The position numbers and the translations under genes are program-made. 32,209 bases of DNA, from assembly GCA_030758355.1 (NCBI GenBank), contig JANREL010000071.1, positions 1 through 32,209 of the forward strand. Direction: 5' to 3'. Within the stretch, counting starts at the first letter, position 1; the number at the start of each line of letters is the position of its first letter. This document shows, in pieces, positions 9,005 to 14,878 of this stretch. The DNA comes from Polaribacter sp. (GTDB lineage Bacteria > Bacteroidota > Bacteroidia > Flavobacteriales > Flavobacteriaceae). The notes below the pieces were generated by a model that did not search any database, had not been told where the DNA came from, and saw only the letters and a list, made by a program, of their open reading frames with translations.

Positions 9005-9034
9005 AAAAGTCTCAAAACTCATTTTGAGACTTTT
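9005..9034. terminator. Perfect 13-bp hairpin between two tRNA genes
   Basis: AAAAGTCTCAAAA and TTTTGAGACTTTT are perfect inverse complements around a 4-nt loop. On the minus strand it is followed by TTTTCTTTTTT, so it looks like a rho-independent terminator for tRNA-Thr. It lies upstream of tRNA-Pro(GGG), so it may instead be an attenuator or a processing hairpin. Confidence 0.65.
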
Positions 9035-9037
9035 ATA

Positions 9038-9114
9038 TGGAGCCGATAGAGGGACTCGAACCCACGACCTGCTGATTACAAATCAGCTGCTCTAGCCAGC
9101 TGAGCTACATCGGC
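9038..9114 (-). tRNA. tRNA-Thr (TGT), CCA encoded
   Basis: Acceptor arms GCCGATG/TATCGGC (with one G-U pair), discriminator T and an encoded CCA at 9038-9040. D-arm GCTC...GAGC, anticodon stem GCTGA/TCAGC, loop TTTGTAA with anticodon TGT, and T-loop TTCGAGT. The mature body is 9041-9114. Confidence 0.95.
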
Positions 9115-9125
9115 TTTTGATGGCG

Positions 9126-9156
9126 CAAATTAATGATAAAAAAAGTAGATGTACAA
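9126..9156 (-). promoter_or_regulatory. Promoter for tRNA-Thr
   Basis: On the minus strand a TTG (9156-9154) is followed after 20 bp by TTAATTTG (9133-9126), one mismatch from the TAnnTTTG consensus. It ends 11 bp before the tRNA-Thr 5' end, which fits transcription starting just ahead of the tRNA. Confidence 0.5.
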
Positions 9157-9157
9157 G

Positions 9158-9185
9158 AAAAAAATATCAGTAGTGAATATTTTTT
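9158..9185 (-). terminator. AT-rich terminator after the photolyase unit
   Basis: AAAAATAT and ATATTTTT pair around a 9-nt spacer about 15-40 bp after the phr stop codon, with a U-tract on the minus strand. The stem is weak because it is all A-T. Confidence 0.45.
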
Positions 9186-9200
9186 ATACATATGCGATCA

Positions 9201-10505
9201 TTAACTCAACGCTTCTTTATAAGTTTTCAAACAACGTTCTCTTGCAAAAGAATGTGCTACAATTGGTTTTTGATATGTAAATTCCTGAAAATCAGGAACC
9301 CATTTTTTGATATATGCCAAGTTTTTATCAAATTTTTCTATTTGAGATGTTGGATTGAAAATTCGGAAATAAGGTGCTGCATCCACTCCCGATCCGGCAA
9401 CCCATTGCCAATTGCCAATATTGCTTGCCATTTCATAATCGTGTAGCTTCTCTGCAAAATAGGCTTCACCCCATCTCCAATCTATTAATAAATGTTTGCA
9501 TAAAAAACTACCCACCAACATACGAACTCTGTTGTGCATAAATCCTGTTTCGTTTAATTGACGCATTCCGGCATCAACTAAAGGATATCCTGTTTTTCCT
9601 TCGCACCAAGACTTGAATTCTTCTTCATTATTACGCCATAAAATTCTGTCATATTTTGGTTTAAAGCTTTCTGAAACTGTGTGGGGAAAATGCCATAAAA
9701 TTTGCATAAAAAATTCGCGCCAAATCAATTCATGCCAAAATATCTCATTTTTTTCTGAAATTGCTTTTGCTACCATTTTACGAATACTTACTGTACCAAA
9801 ACGCAAATGAGGCCCTAATTTGGAAGTAGCATCTTTCGCAGGGAAATTACGAGTTTCCTCATATTCTTGGATCATCTTTGAGGAAACTGTGTAAGGAGCT
9901 ATTCTTTGATTAGAAGTTACGAATCCAATATCAGCAAGTGTTAAGAATTGAAAATCAAACTCATTTAATAGATTTTTGAGATGATTTTCTGAATTGAAAT
10001 GTACCAGTTTTTCATTCTTGAACTTCTCTTTCCAAGCCCGCATGAATGGTGTGTACACTACATATGGATTTCCATCTTTTTTTACAATATCATTTTTTTC
10101 AAAAATTACTTGGTCTTTGAAAGTGAGAAATTCAATGTTTTTTTTCTGGAGAAAACTTCCTATTTCTTGATCGCGCTTTGTGGCGTACGGTTCGTAATCG
10201 TGATTTGCAAAAACAGCTTCAATAGCATATTTTTCTGAAATTTTTTTAAAAATTTCTATGGGTTTTCCATTGAAAATAGCAATATCTCCAGCGTTTTTAT
10301 TCTGTAATTCTGCACGCATTTGTTGCAACGTTTCATGAATGAAAGCTACTCTTGCGTCATTTTTTGGTATTTTATCTAATATATCAGTATCAAAAATAAA
10401 TATAGGAAGGACTTTGTTTTTTGATTGTAGTGCATTGAAAAATCCGCAATTATCATCCAAACGCAAATCTCTTCTGAACCAAAATATGTTAATTTTTTCT
10501 ATCAT
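9201..10505 (-). CDS. phrB: Class I deoxyribodipyrimidine (CPD-type) photolyase
   Basis: 434 aa. It begins with the antenna-binding Rossmann domain (FWFRRDLRLDDN) and continues with the FAD-binding helical domain: LGPHLRFGTVSIR, the WREFFMQ helix, EGKTGYPLVDAGMRQL, FMHNRVRM, DWRWGEAYF, NIGNWQWVAGSG and DAAPYFRIFNP. The Trp positions of the electron-transfer chain (in DWRWG and GNWQW) and the Asn expected to face the flavin N5 are present, so it should be a normal light-driven CPD repair enzyme. The folate or deazaflavin antenna cannot be fixed from sequence. It is the last gene of the downstream transcription unit, 4 bp after the SRPBCC gene, and is followed by an AT-rich terminator. It is one of four paralogues in the island. 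Confidence 0.93.
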   Translation of the reverse strand: MIEKINIFWFRRDLRLDDNCGFFNALQSKNKVLPIFIFDTDILDKIPKNDARVAFIHETLQQMRAELQNKNAGDIAIFNGKPIEIFKKISEKYAIEAVFANHDYEPYATKRDQEIGSFLQKKNIEFLTFKDQVIFEKNDIVKKDGNPYVVYTPFMRAWKEKFKNEKLVHFNSENHLKNLLNEFDFQFLTLADIGFVTSNQRIAPYTVSSKMIQEYEETRNFPAKDATSKLGPHLRFGTVSIRKMVAKAISEKNEIFWHELIWREFFMQILWHFPHTVSESFKPKYDRILWRNNEEEFKSWCEGKTGYPLVDAGMRQLNETGFMHNRVRMLVGSFLCKHLLIDWRWGEAYFAEKLHDYEMASNIGNWQWVAGSGVDAAPYFRIFNPTSQIEKFDKNLAYIKKWVPDFQEFTYQKPIVAHSFARERCLKTYKEALS

Positions 10506-10509
10506 TTAA

Positions 10510-10971
10510 TTAGATTTCTCCAAAGATTTCTATCATCTTTTGTTGTCTATAATTGAATATCTCTTCCAATTTTGGCTTCACGATAAATGGATGCACCATT
10601 TGTCCTAAAATTCCTAAAGGAACTTTGTAATCTATAATATCTTCTAATTCAACGCCACCTTCAATCTTATTGATAAAATGTTTGTGATGCCAAAGTGCAT
10701 AAGGGCCATATAATTGAACATCTACAAAGTATTTTTTTTCTTCAAAGTGTGTGATTTCTGAAACCCATTTGGTTTTGATTCCTAAAATTGGTGTTACCAA
10801 ATACTGAATAATTTGCCCTGCAAACATCGGTTTTTCAGCACCAGAAATGATATCAAAACTCATATATGATGGTGTAATTATTTTTAAATTTCTAGGATTT
10901 GACAAAAATTTCCAAGCTTCATCAACAGTTATTGGAAGTTGTTGTTTTTTGTGTACAGTATAAATTTTCAT
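10510..10971 (-). CDS. SRPBCC (START/Bet v1-like) family protein
   Basis: 153 aa, no signal peptide or membrane segment. The opening (HKKQQLPITVDEAWKFLSNP.NL) and later motifs (GPYALWHHKHF, GVELEDIIDYKVP) are typical of the SRPBCC ligand-binding fold, specifically the group often annotated as cell-division-inhibitor-like in photolyase neighbourhoods. The fold binds hydrophobic ligands in a deep cavity; ligand and reaction are unknown. It is packed 1 bp after tspO and 4 bp before phrB, which ties it to the photobiology unit. I would not assign a function beyond the fold. Confidence 0.8.
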   Translation of the reverse strand: MKIYTVHKKQQLPITVDEAWKFLSNPRNLKIITPSYMSFDIISGAEKPMFAGQIIQYLVTPILGIKTKWVSEITHFEEKKYFVDVQLYGPYALWHHKHFINKIEGGVELEDIIDYKVPLGILGQMVHPFIVKPKLEEIFNYRQQKMIEIFGEI

Positions 10972-10972
10972 C

Positions 10973-11437
10973 TTAATTATAAATTAAAACATATAAATTT
11001 AGTGAGGTTGCAATACATAGCCATATCATGTATGGTGTCAATAAGAATGAATATTTCCCAATATTTTTACTCAAGTTTAAGTAGAAGTAAAATATCACCG
11101 CGGTCAGCAATATAATTCCAATCAAAGCTAAAAAAACTAAATGTTGATTAAAAAACAAAAAATTCCAACTCACATTTAAAATGAATTGAATTACAAATAC
11201 GATTGTAAGGTGTTTTGTGTCTTTTTTAGAAGTGAAAAGTTTCGCCAAATAAATTGAAAAACAAATCATGATAGTTGTCCAAGCAACTCCAAAAACCCAC
11301 CCTGGAGGAGTCCAAGGAGCTTTGTTTAAGTTTGAGTACCAATCAGAAGTAGGACCATTATTCATTAACCAACTCCCAAAAGCTAAACCTCCAAAATTGA
11401 TTGCAAAAAAAATAAAGAAATATGAAATTGGCTTCAT
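10973..11437 (-). CDS. tspO: TspO/MBR family tryptophan-rich sensory protein
   Basis: 154 aa with five hydrophobic segments, the usual TspO topology. The conserved Trp/Pro-rich loop is clear (NKAPWTPPGWVFGVAWT at about residues 38-54), as are the middle motif NVSWNFLFF and the last-helix tail. TspO proteins bind porphyrins and, in bacteria, influence tetrapyrrole and carotenoid regulation and stress responses; in the light, bound protoporphyrin can be degraded. Its place among photolyases fits a photo-oxidative stress role, but that is inference. It starts 4 bp after the small Lacal_2735 gene. Confidence 0.93.
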   Translation of the reverse strand: MKPISYFFIFFAINFGGLAFGSWLMNNGPTSDWYSNLNKAPWTPPGWVFGVAWTTIMICFSIYLAKLFTSKKDTKHLTIVFVIQFILNVSWNFLFFNQHLVFLALIGIILLTAVIFYFYLNLSKNIGKYSFLLTPYMIWLCIATSLNLYVLIYN

Positions 11438-11441
11438 TTTT

Positions 11442-11615
11442 TTATTTTTTTTCTTCTAAAAGCTTTATTTTTTTTAGAATATTATCAGCTTCTAAATACT
11501 TTTGATCACTTTCGCTTCTATTGATAGCTTGTAATTTAAAAGCTTCTTGCATGATTTTTTTGTATTCTTCATGAAGTTTTTCAACTTCTGATTTCTTTTT
11601 AAACAATCCAAACAT
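11442..11615 (-). CDS. Lacal_2735 family small protein
   Basis: 57 aa, absent from the ORF track because of its length; I translated it by hand. It begins MFGLFKKKSEVEKLHEEYKK and continues with an all-helical, charged sequence (MQEAFKLQAINRSESDQKYL, then EADNILKKIKLLEEKK). The MFGLFKKK start and NR..SDQK..EAD core match what I recall as the Lacal_2735 family, which is common in Flavobacteriaceae and has no known function. It lies 4 bp after gpx and 4 bp before tspO, so it is almost certainly cotranscribed. Both strong helices and the lack of a signal point to a cytoplasmic, possibly coiled-coil protein. Confidence 0.8.
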   Translation of the reverse strand: MFGLFKKKSEVEKLHEEYKKIMQEAFKLQAINRSESDQKYLEADNILKKIKLLEEKK

Positions 11616-11619
11616 GGCT

Positions 11620-12090
11620 TTATTTTAGGTGATTTGTGATTTTTGAACTTGTAGGTTTTGTGATAGAGAAGTAATAATCAATCAATTCTCCATTTTTATC
11701 AACCAAATATTTTTGAAAGTTCCATTTTACAGAAGAGCCCTTTTTTCTATTTAAATCTTTGGAAGTAAGCCAAGCATATAATGGATGTTGATTGTCGCCT
11801 TTAACGTCAATTTTTTCAGTCATCAAAAAAGAAACTCCATAATTTACTTCGCAAAATTCCTGAATTTCATTGGCATTTCCAGGTTCTTGTTTTCCAAATT
11901 GATTGCAAGGAACTCCAATCACAACTAACTTATCTTTATACGTTTGATGTAATTTTTCCAAATCTTCATATTGTGGTGTAAAACCACATTTAGAAGCAAC
12001 ATTCACAAACAACAGATACTTGCCTTTAAAATCTGAAAATTCAATTTTTTTTCCTTGTAAACTATTGATTTTGATTTCGTGTAAACTCAT
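11620..12090 (-). CDS. Glutathione peroxidase family (thiol peroxidase)
   Basis: 156 aa, thioredoxin-like fold. The catalytic Cys35 is in NVASKCGFTPQY, with the partner motifs VIGVPCNQFGKQEPG and VKWNFQKYLVD supplying the Gln and Trp of the active site. It uses Cys, not selenocysteine. Bacterial members usually take electrons from thioredoxin rather than glutathione and reduce hydrogen or lipid peroxides. No signal peptide is present, so it should be cytoplasmic. It sits 4 bp after the SDR gene. A peroxidase in a light-response operon is consistent with removal of peroxides formed under illumination, which is inference. Confidence 0.92.
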   Translation of the reverse strand: MSLHEIKINSLQGKKIEFSDFKGKYLLFVNVASKCGFTPQYEDLEKLHQTYKDKLVVIGVPCNQFGKQEPGNANEIQEFCEVNYGVSFLMTEKIDVKGDNQHPLYAWLTSKDLNRKKGSSVKWNFQKYLVDKNGELIDYYFSITKPTSSKITNHLK

Positions 12091-12094
12091 TTTT

Positions 12095-12778
12095 TTAGAT
12101 TTTAAAACTCACAATCCCACAATCCAATTCAAAAATTTGACCCGAAATTGATAACGCTTTCTCAGAGATTAAAAAATTAGCCAAATCTGCAACTTCATTG
12201 GGCGATAAAAACTTTTTCAATGGATGACGGTCAGTGATGTTTTCAATCATTTTTTCGTTTCGCAATAATTTTGAGGCCAAATCAGTGTCAGTGACAGTTG
12301 GTGCAATCGCATTGACACGAATTGTTGGTGCCAATTCGGCTCCTAATGATTTTGTCAAACCTTCAACTGCCGATTTTGCTGCAGCAACACTTGCGTGAAA
12401 AGGCATGCCTAATTTTGCTGCAACAGTGCTAAACAGTAAGATAGAAGGATTTTTTCCGTTTTTTAAAACGGGCAAAAAATGTTGGATTGCTTTTACAGCA
12501 CCAATCACATTGATTTCAAAATCTTCTCTGAATTCCTCCAATTTCAGTCTTGAAATTGGTTTTAAATTGATGCTTCCAGGACAATAAATGAGGCTATCCA
12601 CTGCTTCAATCGTTGGCAATTCATCCGTCAAAATATCACACGAAAAGTGTGTTAAATTCGGATGTAATTGTGCAGGCTGATTTCTACTGATGTTTATGAC
12701 TTGATTATCTGAAACTAATGCATTTACAATAGCATTTCCAATTCCTCTGCTTCCTCCAATAACTACTATTTTCTTCAT
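12095..12778 (-). CDS. Short-chain dehydrogenase/reductase with altered active site
   Basis: 227 aa, classical SDR Rossmann fold: cofactor motif GGSRGIGNAI at residues 8-17, SLIYCPG in place of NNAG, then FSTVAAKLG and SVAAAKSAVEGLTKSL. The usual YxxxK is read as VAAAK, so the catalytic Tyr is Val while the Lys is kept. The Ser/Thr position in FSTVAA is plausible. The C-terminal stretch (ISGQIFELDCGI) is standard for the family. It may be a non-canonical oxidoreductase or a binding protein. It is packed between the 71-aa protein (6 bp) and gpx (4 bp). Substrate is unknown. Confidence 0.82.
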   Translation of the reverse strand: MKKIVVIGGSRGIGNAIVNALVSDNQVINISRNQPAQLHPNLTHFSCDILTDELPTIEAVDSLIYCPGSINLKPISRLKLEEFREDFEINVIGAVKAIQHFLPVLKNGKNPSILLFSTVAAKLGMPFHASVAAAKSAVEGLTKSLGAELAPTIRVNAIAPTVTDTDLASKLLRNEKMIENITDRHPLKKFLSPNEVADLANFLISEKALSISGQIFELDCGIVSFKI

Positions 12779-12784
12779 ATTCTA

Positions 12785-13000
12785 TTAAGGTCTTCCTTTT
12801 AAACGCTTTTCAATTTTCTGTTTGACAAGTGTCAAGCGTTTCATTTGATCCATAATTTCAGGATCTTTTTTTATTTTGTAAAATTCATTTAATTCTAAAA
12901 TCAAAGCTTTTACTTCTCTTGACGCTAAAATTCTTTCGCTAGTAGTTTTGAAAGCAAAATTTCTGTTTTCAAATTCTAGCGCTCTTTCTAATAATTCCAT
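12785..13000 (-). CDS. Unknown 71-aa protein, tandem paralogue A
   Basis: I do not recognise a named family. The protein is short, charged and helical, with the core RALEFENR..., TTSERILASREVKALILELN and RLTLVKQKIEKRLKG. It is clearly paralogous to the 75-aa protein 72 bp upstream: same length class, same order of motifs, and roughly 60 percent identity by eye over the shared part. It has no signal peptide, no membrane segment and no Cys. It is 6 bp ahead of the SDR gene and in the same unit. The paralogy and intact frames indicate real genes. Confidence 0.75.
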   Translation of the reverse strand: MELLERALEFENRNFAFKTTSERILASREVKALILELNEFYKIKKDPEIMDQMKRLTLVKQKIEKRLKGRP

Positions 13001-13072
13001 GTTTAATCGGGTAATTTTACACCTTCCGAATATAGGTATTTCAATTAGAAAATCAAGGAAAATATTCCTAAA

Positions 13073-13300
13073 TTATGCAGCAGGGACTTTAAAGCCTTTT
13101 AAACGCTTTTCAATTTTTTGTTTGATCGCTGTTAAACGCTTCATTATTTCCATAATTTGCTGATCTTTATTTTGTTTATAAATCTCGTTCAAACTTAAAA
13201 TCAATGATTTCACTTCTCTTGATGCCAAAATTCGATCACTTGTAGTTACGAATTTCATCGGTCTTTGCTCAAATTCAAGAGCTCTGTGTATGATGTCCAT
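13073..13300 (-). CDS. Unknown 75-aa protein, tandem paralogue B
   Basis: Paralogue of the 71-aa protein downstream. The shared core is RALEFEQR, TTSDRILASREVKSLILSLN, IMKRLTAIKQKIEKRLKG; it differs by a short C-terminal tail (FKVPAA). Predicted all-helical and cytoplasmic, with no known domain that I can name. It starts 27 bp after folE. Conservation of ILASREVK and KQKIEKRLKG between the copies marks the likely functional surfaces. Two diverged copies side by side suggest an old duplication kept by selection, perhaps as a heteromer; that is inference. Confidence 0.75.
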   Translation of the reverse strand: MDIIHRALEFEQRPMKFVTTSDRILASREVKSLILSLNEIYKQNKDQQIMEIMKRLTAIKQKIEKRLKGFKVPAA

Positions 13301-13327
13301 AAATTTAGTAATTAATCTATTTTGAAT

Positions 13328-14026
13328 TTAATAATTTAATGCATTTTGTAATTCTGCGATTTTTTCTGGTGTATTAAACACACCCCCAAAATAAGAAGTA
13401 ACTGTTGCTGAAGTATCATCTTTTATCCCTCTTGATGAAACACACAAATGTTTTGCGTCTATAATAACAGCAATGTTTTCAGTTTGTAAAGCTGTTTTTA
13501 ATTCCTCAGCAATTTGGTTGGTTAAACGTTCTTGAACTTGTGGTCTTTTTGCATAATATTGCACGATTCTGTTCAATTTTGACAATCCAATTACTTTTCC
13601 TGAAGAAATATATGCTACATGCGCTTTTCCAATAATTGGCACAAAATGGTGCTCACAATTAGAATAAAAAGTGATGTTTTTTTCAACCAACATTTGGTTG
13701 TACTGATATTTGTTATCAAACAAAGCGATTTTTGGTTTGTTTGCAGGATTCAATCCAGAAAAAATTTCGTCAATATACATCTTTGCAACTCTGTTTGGAG
13801 TTCCTTTTAATGAATCGTCTGTTAAATCTAAACCCATTACATCCATAATTTCAGCAAATAATGAAGTAATTTTTTTCTTTTTTTCTTCGTCAGAAATGGC
13901 GAAAGCATTTGGTTTCATAGGAGTTTCAATTCCTGTGTACAAATGGTCATCTCCAATTTCTTCGAATGAAAATCCATTAATTTGTTGGTCTGTTTCTTTT
14001 TCTTTTAGTATGACTTCTGTAATCAT
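13328..14026 (-). CDS. folE: GTP cyclohydrolase I
   Basis: 232 aa. The family core is complete: GTPNRVAKMYIDEIF, the zinc site Cys-Glu-His-His in SNCEHHFVPIIGKAHVAYI, GLSKLNRIVQYYAKRPQVQERLT, and the second zinc Cys in AKHLCVSSRGIKD. The enzyme converts GTP to 7,8-dihydroneopterin triphosphate, the first step to folates and other pterins. Placed in a unit with photolyases that may use a folate antenna (methenyltetrahydrofolate), it probably boosts pterin/folate supply when the island is on; that is inference. The first 30 or so residues are a variable extension. A hairpin sits between the preceding gene and its ATG. Confidence 0.94.
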   Translation of the reverse strand: MITEVILKEKETDQQINGFSFEEIGDDHLYTGIETPMKPNAFAISDEEKKKKITSLFAEIMDVMGLDLTDDSLKGTPNRVAKMYIDEIFSGLNPANKPKIALFDNKYQYNQMLVEKNITFYSNCEHHFVPIIGKAHVAYISSGKVIGLSKLNRIVQYYAKRPQVQERLTNQIAEELKTALQTENIAVIIDAKHLCVSSRGIKDDTSATVTSYFGGVFNTPEKIAELQNALNY

Positions 14027-14045
14027 CTTTTTTATTCTTTTTAAT

Positions 14046-14084
14046 GTGCTGTCTTTAAGTACTCCAAGCTTAAAAGCAAAGCAC
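14046..14084 (-). promoter_or_regulatory. Hairpin in the folE leader
   Basis: GTGCT (14046-14050) pairs with AGCAC (14080-14084), and CTTTAAG (14053-14059) with CTTAAAAG (14069-14076, one bulge). It fills the 63-bp gap between the DUF2805 stop and the folE start. There is only a poor U-tract after it, so attenuation, mRNA processing or chance are all possible. Confidence 0.35.
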
Positions 14085-14089
14085 TGTGT

Positions 14090-14365
14090 TTATCTTTTTG
14101 ATATAGAGTTGTTTGATATTGATTTTTGTCTTGAACATTTAAAGCGTCCTTGCTCAAAAGTTCGTAATTTTTCATGTTTTGTTTTTCTTCCTTGAACTCG
14201 CGCCCTCCACATTTTGAAACTTTTCGGTTTCATTTCTTTGCGCATCAATTCAATGACTTCTTGTTCTTTTAAACCAAATTGAAACTGAATTGCTTCAAAT
14301 GAAGTTCTATCTTCCCAAGCCATTTCAATAATTCTATCGATTGCTATTTCGTCTAAATTTTCCAT
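14090..14365 (-). CDS. DUF2805 / TIGR03643 family protein
   Basis: 91 aa. The segment RIIEMAWEDRTSFEAIQFQF-GLKEQEVIELMR-MKPKSFKMWR is the hallmark of the TIGR03643 (DUF2805) family, which looks like a small helix-turn-helix fold and is of unknown function. The final 25 residues or so (EQGRFKCSRQKSISNNSISKR) look less conserved than the core. The ATG overlaps the end of the preceding gene in TGAATG, so the two are translationally coupled. A DNA-binding role is suggested by the helix-turn-helix-like pattern only; I do not claim it. Confidence 0.82.
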   Translation of the reverse strand: MENLDEIAIDRIIEMAWEDRTSFEAIQFQFGLKEQEVIELMRKEMKPKSFKMWRARVQGRKTKHEKLRTFEQGRFKCSRQKSISNNSISKR

Positions 14366-14788
14366 TCAATACAATTCGTATAATTTGCTGTTTTCAATTT
14401 TTAAGTCAACTAGTTTATCGAGAAAACTTTTATTTTCCCTCAACAAATTATTCTTTTTAAATTGAACAAAATTTCCTTGCGCATGAATGCTAAAGGTTTG
14501 CGTGTTATATATGTGCAATTGATAAAAAGGAATTGCCCAACTATAATTTTTTAAACCTTTGTTTATGTGAACTATAATTCCTTTTTCTCTCAATTCAATA
14601 TTTCCATAATTGATATCAGAAACATTGTTCATCATTGATGAAAATTTGGGACTAACTTGTTCAATCATCATCCTTTTTGAACCAACTCCACCCAATTTTA
14701 GTGCCTTCAAAAATGTGTAAGGTTTTCCTAATAAGACTTCAAATACTTCTTTAGCTTCTTTGTTATTGTAAGTTGTGTCGTAAATCAT
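14366..14788 (-). CDS. Unknown 140-aa protein at the head of the second unit
   Basis: I do not recognise a family. The ORF track starts at a TTG (14800), but this lies inside the -7 promoter box, so I prefer the ATG at 14788 (MIYDTTYNNKEAKEVFEVL). Visible features are GVGSKRMMIEQVSPKFSSMM, a beta-rich middle (GNIELREKGIIVHINKG, WAIPFYQLHIYN) and a Leu-rich helical end (KSFLDKLVDLKIENSKLYELY). No signal peptide, membrane segment or Cys is present. It is the first gene behind one copy of the duplicated operator module and is coupled to the DUF2805 gene, so it belongs to the photobiology unit. Confidence 0.75.
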   Translation of the reverse strand: MIYDTTYNNKEAKEVFEVLLGKPYTFLKALKLGGVGSKRMMIEQVSPKFSSMMNNVSDINYGNIELREKGIIVHINKGLKNYSWAIPFYQLHIYNTQTFSIHAQGNFVQFKKNNLLRENKSFLDKLVDLKIENSKLYELY

Positions 14789-14797
14789 ATCCAAAAT

Positions 14798-14840
14798 CAA
14801 AGGTAGTTATGTTTAATGAATAATCAATAACGTTAAACAT
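14798..14840 (-). promoter_or_regulatory. Promoter-operator module, copy 2
   Basis: On the plus strand CAAAGGTA (minus TACCTTTG, a perfect TAnnTTTG box, 14798-14805) is followed by the inverted repeat ATGTTTAA (14809-14816), 16 bp, TTAAACAT (14833-14840). A minus-strand TTG at 14827-14825 lies 19 bp from the box, a good -33 spacing, inside the inverted repeat. The arrangement is nearly the same as at 21379-21422. A factor bound here would cover the -33 region, which suggests repression. Confidence 0.7.
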
Positions 14841-14878
14841 AAATTAACAAAATATTATCTTTTAAAAAATCAACTTAT

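Noticed and set aside
11620-12090. Selenocysteine in the glutathione peroxidase
   Set aside because: The active-site codon is a normal Cys (ASKCGFTPQ) and no in-frame TGA is present.
14789-14800. TTG start for the 140-aa protein
   Set aside because: The TTG overlaps the TACCTTTG promoter box, so an ATG 12 bp downstream is more likely.
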